A DNA stretch of 64,000 nucleotides from CAXMMR01 sp965198995 (GTDB lineage Bacteria > Pseudomonadota > Alphaproteobacteria > Acetobacterales > Acetobacteraceae): assembly GCA_965198995.1 (NCBI GenBank), contig CBDAQG010000002.1:124001-188000 (forward strand), read 5' to 3'. The notes below the pieces were generated by a model. The model saw only the letters and a program-made list of their open reading frames with translations. It did not search any database and was not told the DNA's origin. Shown piece after piece: positions 41,166 to 49,875 of the stretch. Position 1 is the stretch's first letter. Every line of letters starts with the position of its first letter. Both the position numbers and the translations under genes were made by a program.

Positions 41166-42233
41166 ATGCCGTTCGACATGCGTGATTTTCCCTCCCGGAC
41201 GCCGCTGGTGCGCGAGCGCGACCGGCGGGCGGTGGCTGCCTGGCTGTTCTGCGTCGCCGGGATGATCCTGGTGATGGTGGTGCTGGGCGGGGCGACGCGG
41301 CTGACCGGCTCGGGCCTGTCGATCATGGAATGGGCGCCGTTTCGCGGCGTGCTGCCGCCGCTGAGCCAGGCGGAATGGCGACGGCTGTACGGGCTCTATC
41401 AGCACATCCCGCAGTACGCGCTGGTGAACCAGGGTTTTGGGCTCACCGGGTTCCAGCACATCTTCTGGCTGGAGTGGACGCATCGGCTGTGGGGACGGCT
41501 GATGGGGGTCGTGTTCTTCGTGCCGATGCTGTGGTTCGCGGTGCGGGGGGCGCTGTCGCGGCGGCTGCTGCCGAGGCTGGCGCTGCTGTTCGTGCTGGGC
41601 GGGCTGCAGGGGGCGATCGGGTGGTTCATGGTCGCCTCGGGGTTCTTTCCCGACAGCACGGCGGTGTCACCGTATCGGCTGGTGGTGCACCTGGTGCTGG
41701 CGCTGTGCCTGTATGCGGCGGTGCTGTGGCTGGGGCTGGCGGTGCTGCAGCCGGAGCGGCAGGGCGGGGGCGGGCCGGTGCTGCGGCGGTTCGCAGTGGC
41801 GAGCTGCCTGTGCGTGGCGCTGACGATCGTGGCCGGCGGGTTTACCGCCGGGCTGCATGCCGGGCTGACCTACAACACGTTTCCACTGATGGACGGCCGG
41901 CTTGTGCCGGAGAGCTGGGCCAGGCTGGACCCGTGGTGGCGCAACGCGTTCGAGAACGTCTCGGCGGTGCAGTTCGACCATCGCTTCCTGGCGAGCCTGA
42001 CGGCGGTGGTGGTGTTGTCGACGGTGGGGTTTGGATTGCTGCGGCCGCAGCCGTTGCCGGCACGTCGTGCGGTGGGCGTGCTGGGTGCCGCGGTAGTGGC
42101 GCAGTATGTGCTCGGCGTGAGCACGCTGCTCTGGGTGGTGCCGGTCCCGCTTGCGGTGGCGCATCAAACGATGGCCGTCTTGCTTCTAACGGCTAGCTTG
42201 ATCGTATTGTATTTTACCCGTCGATCTTATTGA
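41166..42233 (+). CDS. ctaA: Heme A synthase (COX15/CtaA)
   Basis: Oxidises heme O to heme A for cytochrome c oxidase in the inner membrane. 355 residues with eight hydrophobic segments. Conserved: GGATRLTGSGLSIMEWAPFRGVLPPLSQAEW, FWLEWTHRLWGRLMG (heme-ligand His), VSPYRLVVHLVLAL, GLTYNTFPLMDGRLVP, VQFDHRFLAS and VAHQTMAVLLL. This is the alphaproteobacterial (type 2) CtaA. ATG 41166 gives the usual short N-terminus. Confidence 0.96.
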   Translation: MPFDMRDFPSRTPLVRERDRRAVAAWLFCVAGMILVMVVLGGATRLTGSGLSIMEWAPFRGVLPPLSQAEWRRLYGLYQHIPQYALVNQGFGLTGFQHIFWLEWTHRLWGRLMGVVFFVPMLWFAVRGALSRRLLPRLALLFVLGGLQGAIGWFMVASGFFPDSTAVSPYRLVVHLVLALCLYAAVLWLGLAVLQPERQGGGGPVLRRFAVASCLCVALTIVAGGFTAGLHAGLTYNTFPLMDGRLVPESWARLDPWWRNAFENVSAVQFDHRFLASLTAVVVLSTVGFGLLRPQPLPARRAVGVLGAAVVAQYVLGVSTLLWVVPVPLAVAHQTMAVLLLTASLIVLYFTRRSY

Positions 42234-42235
42234 TC

Positions 42236-42314
42236 GGGATCCAAGGGCCGCTGGCCCGTCGTGCGTAAGCACGCATTCGCGTGACGCGGGTCCAGGGCAA
42301 AGCCCTGGCCTTTT
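42236..42314. repeat. R1 repeat
   Basis: AAGGGCC...GGCCC, a CGTGCGTAAGCACG module, and CCAGGGC-AAA-GCCCTGG ending GGCCTTTTC, six bases before the tldD ribosome-binding site. Confidence 0.85.
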
Positions 42315-42330
42315 CTACAGGAGTTCGCCC

Positions 42331-43767
42331 ATGTCCGCGCTTGCCGCCACCGACGCCCTGTTCTTCGACCGTCCTGACGCCGCGCTTGATCGTGACGAGG
42401 CGGAGCGGGTGGTCAGCCAGACGCTGGGGCTGATGGATGACGGGGAGCTGTTCCTCGAGTATCGCGAGAGCGAGCAGCTGGCGATGGAGGAGGGGCGGAT
42501 CCGGGCGGCCGGGTTCGACACCTCGCTCGGGTTCGGGCTGCGGGCGGTGCGGGGCGAGGAGGCGGGCTACGCGCATGCCGGGGAGATCTCGGCGGCGGCG
42601 CTGCGGCGGGCGGCGGAGACGGTTTCGGCGGTGCAAGGGTCGCGCTCGGGCGAGCGGGCGGAGGCGCCAAGGGCCTCGAACCAGCGGCTGTATTCCGATT
42701 TGAACCCGCTGTCGGAGATGGATTTTGCCGCGCGCACCCGGATCCTGGGCGAGATCGACGCCTATGCGCGGGGGCGGGACGGCCGGGTGAAGCAGGTGAT
42801 GGCGTCGCTGTATGGCGAGTGGCAGGCGGTGCAGATCATCCGGGTGGACGGGGTGCGGGTGGCCGATCTGCGGCCGCTGGTGCGGCTCAACGTCAGCGTG
42901 GTGGTGGAGCAGGACGGGCGGCGGGAGAGCGGCAGCTACGGCGCCGGGGGGCGGTTCAGCTATGACCGGCTGGTGACGCCGGAGGCGTGGCAGTTCGCGG
43001 TGGACCAGGCGGTGGCGCAGGCGACGCTGAACCTGGAGAGCCGGCCGGCGCCGGCGGGCGAGATGGAGGTGGTGCTGGGCAATGGCTGGCCCGGCATTTT
43101 GCTGCACGAGGCGATCGGGCACGGGCTGGAGGGCGACTTCAACCGCAAGAAGACGTCGGCGTTTGCCGGGCTGCTGGGGCAGCGGATTGCGGCACCCGGG
43201 GTGACGGTGGTGGATGACGGCACGCTGGCGGACCGTCGAGGGTCGATCACCGTGGATGACGAGGGGACGCCGTCGGGGCGGACGGTGATGATCGAGGACG
43301 GCATTCTCACCGGGTATATTCAGGACCGGCTGAATGCGCGGCTGATGGGGGTTCGGGCGACGGGGAATGGCCGGCGGCAGTCGTATGCGCATGCGCCGAT
43401 GCCGCGGATGACCAACACGATCATGATGGGCGGGCAGCATGACCCGCAGGAGATGATCGCCTCGGTGAAGCGCGGGCTGTATGCGGCCAATTTCGGCGGC
43501 GGTCAGGTGGATATTACTTCGGGCAAGTTCGTGTTCTCGGCGAGCGAGGCTTACCTGATCGAGGACGGGCGCGTGACGGCGCCTGTGAAGGGGGCGACGT
43601 TGATCGGCAACGGGCCGGATGCGCTGACGAAGGTCACGATGATTGGGAACGATCTGGAGTTGGACCCGGGGATTGGGACTTGCGGGAAGAATGGGCAGGG
43701 AGTGCCGGTGGGGGTTGGGCAGCCGACGCTGAAGATGTCGGGGCTGACGGTGGGTGGGACGGCTTGA
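42331..43767 (+). CDS. tldD: Metalloprotease TldD
   Basis: TldD subunit of the TldD/TldE peptidase that trims unfolded or modified peptides. 478 residues. The zinc motif is HEAIGHGLEGDFNRKKTSAF; ASGFDTSLGFGLRAVRGE-type start, RNGRRQSYAHAPMPRMTNT and GGGQVDITSGKFVFSASEAYLIEDG are diagnostic. ATG 42331 has AGGAG just upstream. Its usual partner TldE/PmbA is not in this window. Confidence 0.96.
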   Translation: MSALAATDALFFDRPDAALDRDEAERVVSQTLGLMDDGELFLEYRESEQLAMEEGRIRAAGFDTSLGFGLRAVRGEEAGYAHAGEISAAALRRAAETVSAVQGSRSGERAEAPRASNQRLYSDLNPLSEMDFAARTRILGEIDAYARGRDGRVKQVMASLYGEWQAVQIIRVDGVRVADLRPLVRLNVSVVVEQDGRRESGSYGAGGRFSYDRLVTPEAWQFAVDQAVAQATLNLESRPAPAGEMEVVLGNGWPGILLHEAIGHGLEGDFNRKKTSAFAGLLGQRIAAPGVTVVDDGTLADRRGSITVDDEGTPSGRTVMIEDGILTGYIQDRLNARLMGVRATGNGRRQSYAHAPMPRMTNTIMMGGQHDPQEMIASVKRGLYAANFGGGQVDITSGKFVFSASEAYLIEDGRVTAPVKGATLIGNGPDALTKVTMIGNDLELDPGIGTCGKNGQGVPVGVGQPTLKMSGLTVGGTA

Positions 43768-44049
43768 GGGAAGGCGAAGCTTAGGAGCTGCGCTGGCCCA
43801 ATCAGACCTCATCAGTATCGCCGAGGCTACGCCGCGAGGTCATACCGGCTTATGTGAGAGTCACGGTAAGAATCTGAGGCACGAACTCTTACCATCCAGG
43901 TTTTGACCTCTTACCGCATGGAGGCGGACATGACTGCAAGAGGCGCCCTCGCATCATAATGGGTGCGTAAGGCTAACTGTATAAGACAAGCGCCCAGCCT
44001 GCCGCAGGATCAGTGCATCCAAAGCCCAGCCACTTAGCAAAGGTATGTC
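43768..44049. other. Intergenic region without a recognised gene
   Basis: 282 bases with dropping GC toward the ImmA gene. GGTAAGA at 43865 and TCTTACC at 43888 form a seven-base inverted pair with a 15-base loop, and a further CTCTTACC follows; not strong enough to name. No coding frame looks like protein. Confidence 0.4.
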
Positions 44050-44547
44050 TTAGGTGGCGAGCGAGATTTCATCTCGTCGCAAGGGCAATCCAAGCTCATC
44101 GAGACGTATCTCCATTGCCTTTTCTGACACGTCAAACCGCTCTGCTAACACTGTGATGTTTGGGTTCTGCCTGTAAACACGTTGTACCGCATCGGCCGGC
44201 AGTAATAGTTTAGCAGCATAGATGTTCGCCTGACGCTCGTACTGACTGGATAGTTCGCTTCTGTACATCGCATCATCAACGAGATTACCAATGAGATCTC
44301 TATGCAGCACGTAATGTGCTATTTCATGAGCCAGTGTAAACCGCTTTCGGCGATGCGGATCCTTTGCATTTATTGAGATTACATAGCCAGATGGCGTATG
44401 GCGATCGCGAGAGATTTTGCCTGAAACTTCTTTGGGTAAGCGCATGTCATAGTGAACACCGATGCCCAGTTCCGCAGCCATTGCGTTTAGATCAACCGGA
44501 ATATCGTGCGCGAAGTTGGACACTACCGCACTCGGACTAACCTGCAT
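44050..44547 (-). CDS. ImmA/IrrE family metallo-endopeptidase
   Basis: A 165-residue zinc peptidase of the type that cleaves phage or element repressors (ImmA) or DNA-damage regulators (IrrE). N-terminal DIPVDLNAMAAELGIGVHYD, then SGYVISINAKDPHRRKRFTLAHEIAHYVLHRDLI with HEIAH, the second-ligand region YERQANIYAAKLLLPADAV, and a C-terminal HTH-like VLAERFDVSEKAMEIRLDELGL. No XRE repressor gene is beside it. Instead its start overlaps the end of a membrane-protein gene, forming a two-gene unit of clearly lower GC than its surroundings. Confidence 0.9.
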   Translation of the reverse strand: MQVSPSAVVSNFAHDIPVDLNAMAAELGIGVHYDMRLPKEVSGKISRDRHTPSGYVISINAKDPHRRKRFTLAHEIAHYVLHRDLIGNLVDDAMYRSELSSQYERQANIYAAKLLLPADAVQRVYRQNPNITVLAERFDVSEKAMEIRLDELGLPLRRDEISLAT

Positions 44548-44935
44548 CTTTATCCTCTGGCGAGACCCTCCCCGCCTGTAACTCGGCCACTAAATCTCTT
44601 CCGGGCTGTCCTGGTTCCTGCCCTTGAACCGCGTTCTCCGCCTCTCGTGCAGCAACAGGAGCCGATACTCGGCGTGCTGTATCCTCCGCAACCTTGGCTG
44701 CAAAGTCCTTGAGCGTAGAATAACCGTAAATTGCCAGGGCTCCAACAAATAAAGTTACTGCTGCAAGCATTACTCCCAACGCAGTAAGGATGATTATGAC
44801 TAGGTCTTTGTACTCGATATTGCTAGAAGCCGTAAGATGATGCGTGGCAAAAAACCAAAATCCTGCGATTAGAAGGGCAGTATTCAGTGCAAGCAACAGG
44901 CGGTTCAGCCAACGTGTTACGGACGGCCTTTTCAC
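44537..44935 (-). CDS. Two-helix membrane protein paired with ImmA
   Basis: A 132-residue protein: basic N-terminus, hydrophobic segments LLLALNTALLIAGFWFFA and LVIIILTALGVMLAAVTLFVGALAIYG, then a cytoplasmic helical tail rich in Ala, Glu and Gln (KDFAAKVAEDTARRV, AAREAENAVQGQEPG). GTG 44935 has GAGAGG upstream. It overlaps the ImmA gene by 11 bases. I infer a membrane anchor or sensor for the peptidase; not a family I can name. Confidence 0.65.
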   Translation of the reverse strand: MKRPSVTRWLNRLLLALNTALLIAGFWFFATHHLTASSNIEYKDLVIIILTALGVMLAAVTLFVGALAIYGYSTLKDFAAKVAEDTARRVSAPVAAREAENAVQGQEPGQPGRDLVAELQAGRVSPEDKDAG

Positions 44936-45146
44936 ATGCCTCTCAAATTCAGCTGAAATCTTGACTGCTTTGAATCATTGGACAGGTTTTTGTTAGTTCA
45001 CTGTCTTATCAGGGAATAGCCTTCTCTCAAAGCCTCTTACGCCACCCGCTTGGCCTCGGCGTTTACTGGGGAGAGGTTCGTTAACACGCTCTTATCGCTT
45101 GAAAAGTCACTTTGTGACCCATCCCAGCGCCCTCAGCCATCCCTGA

Positions 45147-45203
45147 AGCGGGTCTGGGGCCGCGGGCCCCAGCGGGTCCAGGGCAGAGCCCTGGCCTTTC
45201 TTC
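45147..45203 (+). repeat. R1 repeat, Q module
   Basis: CTGGGGCC-GCG-GGCCCCAG and CCAGGGC-AGA-GCCCTGG, ending at the GST stop. The rest of 44936-45205 has no recognised feature. Confidence 0.85.
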
Positions 45204-45205
45204 CG

Positions 45206-45889
45206 CTACTTCTGCCCGAACAGGATCTTGCGCGACTCTTCGGTGACCGACGACACGGTGCTGATGGCTGTGCCTTTGGCGTAGGCTTCGACGGTTGCGG
45301 AGCGGGACTGAATGGCTTCGAACCAGCGTTTGACGTTCGGGAATGTCTCCAGCGACTGCTTCTGGCGCTCGTAGGGAACGATCCAGGGGTAGCAGGCCAT
45401 GTCGGCGATGCTGTACTCGGGGCCGCCGACAAATTCGCGTTTGGCGAGGTTGCGGTCCAGCACGCCGTAGAGGCGGGACGTTTCGTTGACGTAGCGGTCG
45501 GTGGCGTAGGGGATGCGTTCGGGGGCGTAGGTGGTGAAGTGGTGGTTTTGGCCGAGCATTGGGCCGAGGCCGCCCATCTGCCAGAACAGCCATTGCAGGA
45601 CGTCGAAGCGGGCGGCCGTTTCGGTGGGTAGGAAGCGGCCGGTCTTTTCGGCCAGATAGAGCAGCATGGCGCCGCTTTCGAAGACCGAGACCGGCGGGCC
45701 GCCTTCGGCTGGGGCGTGGTCGACGAGGGCGGGCATGCGGTTGTTGGGGGAGATGGCCAGGAAGTCGGGCTTGAACTGCTCGCCGGCGCCGATGTTGACC
45801 GGATGGATCTCGTAGTCGAGGCCGGCCTCCTCCAGGAACATCGTGATCTTGTGGCCATTCGGGGTGGGCCAGTAATACAAATCGATCAT
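45206..45889 (-). CDS. Glutathione S-transferase (YghU/YfcG-like)
   Basis: A 227-residue GST. N-terminal thioredoxin-like domain: DLYYWPTPNGHKITMFLEEAGLDYEIHPVNIGAGEQF, ISPNNRMPALVDH, and the glutathione-binding VFESGAMLLYLAEKTG. The C-terminal helical domain has LQWLFWQMGGLGPMLGQNHHF and YSIADMACYPWI. TPNG at the active site indicates the nu-class/YfcG group with disulfide-bond reductase activity in known members. ATG 45889 is the family start. Confidence 0.93.
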   Translation of the reverse strand: MIDLYYWPTPNGHKITMFLEEAGLDYEIHPVNIGAGEQFKPDFLAISPNNRMPALVDHAPAEGGPPVSVFESGAMLLYLAEKTGRFLPTETAARFDVLQWLFWQMGGLGPMLGQNHHFTTYAPERIPYATDRYVNETSRLYGVLDRNLAKREFVGGPEYSIADMACYPWIVPYERQKQSLETFPNVKRWFEAIQSRSATVEAYAKGTAISTVSSVTEESRKILFGQK

Positions 45890-45916
45890 GCCGGGGCTCC
45901 GCGTTCGAGTGAGGGG

Positions 45917-46249
45917 TTAACGCGGCGGGGGAGGGGTCGTCGCCTCGTCACCGGACGGGGCGTGATGGCGCTCGACAACGAGGGCGCGGCGCAGGCGGGC
46001 GATGCCGCCGCGCACCTCGCCGCGCTCGCACATCTCCTGGCCCTCGGCGATCAGCCGCTTGACTTCGGCAGACGGGCTGGGCGCCGCGTTGGCCAGGTGC
46101 TGCAGGGTGGCGCAGTATTCGGGGGTGTCGGAGGTGACGGCCATCGGGCGGTCGGTGCCGAGCGGGCCGGCACCGGCGATGACGCCGGACGCCGCCACCA
46201 ACGTCATCGCCCAGCAGAGCAGCAGGGCCAGGCCGAACCTCATGGCCAT
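45917..46249 (-). CDS. Small exported hypothetical protein
   Basis: About 110 residues. A signal peptide (MRFGLALLLCWAMTLVAASGVIAGAG) is followed by a short domain with two cysteines: TPEYCATLQHLANAAPSPSAEVKRLIAEGQEMCERGEVRGGIARLRRALVV. The pattern resembles small periplasmic helical proteins conserved in Acetobacteraceae. ATG 46249 or 46243 are both possible. Same strand as the kinase and GST; function unknown. Confidence 0.65.
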   Translation of the reverse strand: MAMRFGLALLLCWAMTLVAASGVIAGAGPLGTDRPMAVTSDTPEYCATLQHLANAAPSPSAEVKRLIAEGQEMCERGEVRGGIARLRRALVVERHHAPSGDEATTPPPPR

Positions 46250-46374
46250 GCTATACGCATGTCTGCCTATCGGGCGCATGGGGTTGGGATGACGTTGCGT
46301 CCATGGGGGCGTCCATTGAGGGCGTCCATGGGGGCGGGGGCGTCCATGGTGCGGCGTTGGGGCGGGGCACGCGG

Positions 46375-47757
46375 TCAGCCCTGCCGGGAGCGCAGCAGCA
46401 CCGAGGCGGCGAGGCCCGGCGGGTGGCCGTGCGGCCGGGCCGGTGCGAGCAGCAGTTCGCCGTCATGCAGTTGCGCGACCGCCTGGACGAGCGCGAGGCC
46501 GAGGCCGGAGCCCGGGGTGTGGCGGGCCTGCTCGCCGCGGAAGAAGCGCTGGGCGGCGCGGGCGACGTCCTCGGGCGGTATGCCGAGGCCCTGGTCGGCG
46601 ACGGTGATGCGGGTGGCGTCGGTCTCGGGGGCGGCGCTCAGCGTCACCCTGGTGCCGTCGGGGGCAAATTTGAGGGCGTTGTCGAGCAGGTTGGCGACCG
46701 CCTGCTGGATCAGGCTGCGGTCGCCGAAGACGCTGATCGTGTCGGGGCAGGCGAGGCGGAGCTGGATGCCGTGCTCCTCGGCGGCGGCGGCGTAGAGCTC
46801 GGCGAGGTCGGCCAGCAAGGGGGCGAGGTCGAGCTCGGCGAAGGCGGAGCGGCGGGCGCCGGCCTCGATCTCGGCGATGCGCAGCAGCGCCTCGAACACC
46901 GCGGTGACGCCGTCGAGGTCGGCGACCGCGCGCTCGACGGCGGCGCGCAGGGCGGGTTCGCCGTCGGCATGGCTGGCGGCATCCTCAAGGCGGGTGCGGG
47001 CGCGGGTGATGGGCGTGCGCAGGTCGTGCGCGATGGCGTTGCTGACCTCGCGCACGCCGTCCATCAGGCGGGTGATGCGGTCGAGCATGACGTTGATGGC
47101 GCCGGCCATGCGGTCGAACTCGTCGCCGCGGCCGGTGAGTGCGACGCGCTGGCCGAGGTCGCCGCCGGCGATGGCGCTGGCGGTGCGCGAGACCGAGGCG
47201 ACCATGGTGCGGAACAGGCCGCGGAGCAGCATGGCGCCGGCGACGCCGAACAGCAGCACGACGGCGAGCGCCCAGAGCAGGGCGTCGGTCAGCAGGTGGC
47301 GGAGTTGCACCCGGGTGCGGGTGTCGCGGCCGACCAGGAGGCGGAAGCCGCCGGGCAGGTCGAAGCGCTGGACGGTGGCGATGGAGCGCAGGCCGGCGCG
47401 CTGGATCGACAGCTCATACCAGGCGCCGGCGACGACGACGCCGCGCGGCCAGGCCTCGAGGTTGCCGGCGACGCGGTTCAGGCCGGGATCGACGAGGAGG
47501 TAGAGCGCGTCGTCGTCGACGTTCTCGCTGAGGCGCTCCTGGACGGTGAGGATCAGGACCGGCAGGCCGCCCTCGTCCCAGCGCTCGGCGAGGCCTTGCG
47601 CGTCGGCACGGATTGCTGCTTCGACTTGACGGTCGAGCAGGCCGGCGCTGGCCCACCAGAGGACCAGGACGAGGCCGATGGCGGAGAGGCCGAAGACCAG
47701 GCCGTAGGCGCCGGCGAGGCGGACGCCGGCGGAGCGGATGAGGCGGGGGCGCTTCAA
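46375..47757 (-). CDS. Two-component sensor histidine kinase
   Basis: About 460 residues in the inner membrane. N-terminal helix (LVFGLSAIGLVLVLWWA), a periplasmic domain of about 120 residues, second helix (LLWALAVVLLFGVAGAMLL), HAMP (VASVSRTASAIAGGDLGQRVALTGRGDEFDRM), H box NAIAHDLRTPITRARTRLED, N box NLLDNALKFAP, then DQGLGIPPED and GSGLGLALVQAVAQLHDG. Its regulator and HtrA are encoded upstream in the same direction, so it likely reports envelope stress. TTG 47757 begins the conserved region; another TTG at 47790 would add 11 residues from an R4 repeat. Confidence 0.92.
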   Translation of the reverse strand: MKRPRLIRSAGVRLAGAYGLVFGLSAIGLVLVLWWASAGLLDRQVEAAIRADAQGLAERWDEGGLPVLILTVQERLSENVDDDALYLLVDPGLNRVAGNLEAWPRGVVVAGAWYELSIQRAGLRSIATVQRFDLPGGFRLLVGRDTRTRVQLRHLLTDALLWALAVVLLFGVAGAMLLRGLFRTMVASVSRTASAIAGGDLGQRVALTGRGDEFDRMAGAINVMLDRITRLMDGVREVSNAIAHDLRTPITRARTRLEDAASHADGEPALRAAVERAVADLDGVTAVFEALLRIAEIEAGARRSAFAELDLAPLLADLAELYAAAAEEHGIQLRLACPDTISVFGDRSLIQQAVANLLDNALKFAPDGTRVTLSAAPETDATRITVADQGLGIPPEDVARAAQRFFRGEQARHTPGSGLGLALVQAVAQLHDGELLLAPARPHGHPPGLAASVLLRSRQG

Positions 47758-47888
47758 AGCAAGCGCTGCTTTTTTGCAAAAAAGCAGCAAAAAACTTTTG
47801 TCCGTTTGGACGCATTAGAGCGCGGCGGCACGGTGCGAACGAGCAGACGTTTTTTGGTTCTTTTTTTCAAAAAAGAACCTCTTGCTTG
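47757..47888. repeat. R4 repeat, inverted pair of T/A hairpins
   Basis: Hairpin GCTGC-T6 / A6-GCAGC at 47765-47788 followed by AAAAAACTTTTGTCCG, then in reverse orientation GTTTTTTGG and the hairpin GGTTC-T7 / A6-GAACC at 47856-47879. Lies between the regulator and kinase genes. Hairpins of this kind could act as terminators in both directions. Confidence 0.8.
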
Positions 47889-47894
47889 CCTGAC

Positions 47895-48578
47895 TTACGA
47901 CTCACCCGGCCGCAGCATGTAGCCGGCGTTGCGGATGGTGTGGATCATTGCGGTGGCGAACGGCTTGTCGATCTTCTGGCGCAGGCGGGAGACGTGCACG
48001 TCGATGACGTTGGTCTGCGGGTCGAAATGGTAGTCCCACACGCCTTCCAGCAGCATCGTGCGGGTCACCACCTGGCCGGCATGGCGCATCAGGTATTCGA
48101 GCAGCCGGAACTCGCGGGGCTGCAGGTCGATCTTGGAGGCGCCGCGCTTCACGCCGCGCGACAGCAGGTCCATCTCCAGGTCGCCGACGACGAGGCGGGT
48201 CTGCGGGCCCTCGCTCTTGCCGCGGCGGGTCAGCGCCTCGACCCTGGCGAGCAGCTCGGAGAACGCGAACGGCTTGGTCAAGTAGTCGTCGCCGCCGGCC
48301 TTGAGCCCGGCGACGCGCTCGTCGACCTGCGACAGCGCGGAGAGGACCAGCACGGGCACCGCGTTGTGCTGCGAGCGCAACGTTTCCAGGATGCGGATGC
48401 CGTCGATGCCGCCGGGCAGCATGCGGTCGAGGATGATGGCGTCGAAGCCTTCGCTGGCGGCGAGGAACAGGCCGTCGCGGCCGTTATCGGCGTGCTCGAC
48501 GACGTGGCCGGCCTCGCGCAGCCCCTTGACCACGAAGCCTGCCACGGTGGGGTCGTCCTCGACCATCAGGATGCGCAT
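47895..48578 (-). CDS. OmpR-family response regulator
   Basis: 227 residues. Receiver domain: ILMVEDDPTVAGFV, phosphoacceptor Asp in IILDRMLPGGIDG, VLVLSALSQVDERV, and the lysine in DDYLTKPFAF. C-terminal winged helix: IDLQPREFRLLEYLMRHAGQVVTRTMLLEGVWDYHFDPQTNVIDVHVSRLRQKI. ATG 48578 follows AAGGAG. It starts 17 bases after the htrA stop and precedes the kinase gene, forming one operon apart from the R4 hairpins. Confidence 0.95.
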   Translation of the reverse strand: MRILMVEDDPTVAGFVVKGLREAGHVVEHADNGRDGLFLAASEGFDAIILDRMLPGGIDGIRILETLRSQHNAVPVLVLSALSQVDERVAGLKAGGDDYLTKPFAFSELLARVEALTRRGKSEGPQTRLVVGDLEMDLLSRGVKRGASKIDLQPREFRLLEYLMRHAGQVVTRTMLLEGVWDYHFDPQTNVIDVHVSRLRQKIDKPFATAMIHTIRNAGYMLRPGES

Positions 48579-48595
48579 GGTGCCGATCTCCTTCC

Positions 48596-49672
48596 TTAAC
48601 CTGGCGGGCTTGGTCGCAGCCCGGTTGCGACCAGCAGGGCCAGCGTCGCGCCCTGGCGACGCAGTTGGACCTGCAGCACGTGGCGCGGACCGGCGCCGGC
48701 GACGAGGCGGGTCAGGGTGCGGGCGCTGTCGAGCCTGGTGCCGTCGATGCTGAGGATCACGTCGCCCTCGCGCAGGCCGGCGCGCGAGCCCGGTCCGGTC
48801 TGGTCGATCGCCGTGATGGTGACGCCGTTGGTCGCGCCGTGCGGGTCCTCCAGGGTGACGCCGAGCCAGCCGCGCTCGATGTGGCCGGTGGCGCGCAGCG
48901 TCGCGACGATGCCGGCGACGATGTTGGAGGGGATGGCAAAGCCGATGCCGACCGAGCCGCCGGTGGGCGAGACGAGGGCGGTGTTGAGCGCCACCACCTC
49001 GCCGGAGAGGTTGAAGGTGGGGCCGCCGGAGTTGCCGGGGTTGATCGGCGCGTCGAGCTGGATGAAGTCGTCGAAGGGGCCGGCGCCGATGTCGCGGCCG
49101 CGCGCCGAGACGATGCCGGCGGTGACCGAGGAGCCGAGGCCGAACGGGTTGCCGGCGGCCATGATCCAGTCGCCGATCTGCAGCGCGTCGCTGTTGCCCC
49201 AGGGGACGTAGGGCAGGGGGCTCGGGCTTGAGACGCGGATCACGGCGATGTCGGTGAGCTCGTCGACGCCGACGATGCTGGCCGGCAGCTCGCGCCCGTC
49301 GGCGAGGGAGACGACGATGCGCTCGGCGTGGCCGACGACGTGGTTGTTGGTGACGATGATGCCGGACGGGTCGATGATGAAGCCGGAGCCGGCGCCGACG
49401 ACCTGCTCGCGGCGGCGGCGCTGACGGTCGCGGAACTGGCGCTCGACCGGAGTGCCGCGCAGCTCGGGCGGAACCTCGCTGGCGCTGTCGATCGGGTTGC
49501 CGTTGCTGTCGACGTTCTCGGTGACGGCGATGTTGACGACGGCAGGAACGACGCGGCGGACCAGCGGGGCGAAGCTGATCGGGCCGGTCTGCACCAGCGG
49601 CACCGCAGCGCGCGCCGCCACGGGCGATGCCGCGAGCAGGCAGGCGGCGAGCAGCGCACGGGAGGGCGTCAT
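48596..49672 (-). CDS. HtrA/Deg family periplasmic serine protease
   Basis: About 358 residues. ATG 49672 gives a signal peptide (RALLAACLLAASPVAARA). Catalytic triad: His in IVTNNHVVGHAE, Asp in DELTDIAVIRV, Ser in PINPGNSGGPTFN. One C-terminal PDZ domain (GWLGVTLEDPHG, GSRAGLREGDVILSIDGTRLDSA), so DegS/DegQ-like length rather than two-PDZ DegP. Followed immediately by the regulator and kinase genes; the operon suggests control of envelope proteolysis. The open frame upstream of the ATG is R4 sequence and not part of the protein. Confidence 0.93.
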   Translation of the reverse strand: MTPSRALLAACLLAASPVAARAAVPLVQTGPISFAPLVRRVVPAVVNIAVTENVDSNGNPIDSASEVPPELRGTPVERQFRDRQRRRREQVVGAGSGFIIDPSGIIVTNNHVVGHAERIVVSLADGRELPASIVGVDELTDIAVIRVSSPSPLPYVPWGNSDALQIGDWIMAAGNPFGLGSSVTAGIVSARGRDIGAGPFDDFIQLDAPINPGNSGGPTFNLSGEVVALNTALVSPTGGSVGIGFAIPSNIVAGIVATLRATGHIERGWLGVTLEDPHGATNGVTITAIDQTGPGSRAGLREGDVILSIDGTRLDSARTLTRLVAGAGPRHVLQVQLRRQGATLALLVATGLRPSPPG

Positions 49673-49721
49673 GATCGTCAGATGGCATGAGCGTTGGGGA
49701 TCGGCAAGAAAGAGGCGCAGG

Positions 49722-49870
49722 AAGGAAGCGCTTCTTTTTTGAAAAAAAGAAGCAAAAAACTTTTGTCCGTTAAGCCAAACCACCGATGATTATCCGGAGC
49801 TTGGCGACTGTATAACTCTAATCGAGCAAAAGTTTTTTGGTCCTTTTTTCAAAAAAGGACTACTTGCTTG
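49722..49870. repeat. R4 repeat, second inverted pair
   Basis: Hairpin GCTTC-T6 / A7-GAAGC (about 49730-49753) plus AAAAAACTTTTGTCCG, 60 bases of unrelated sequence, then reverse GAGCAAAAGTTTTTTGG with hairpin GTCC-T6 / A6-GGAC (49840-49860). Separates htrA from hrpB. The 60 central bases may hold the htrA operon promoter. Confidence 0.8.
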
Positions 49871-49875
49871 CTTTC

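Noticed and set aside
43860..43915. GGTAAGA/TCTTACC repeats as a regulatory element
   Set aside because: Short arms, one imperfect extra copy and no gene context that explains them; kept only as a note on the intergenic region.
49673..49783. N-terminal extension of HtrA
   Set aside because: It is translated R4 hairpin DNA and would bury the signal peptide that starts at ATG 49672.
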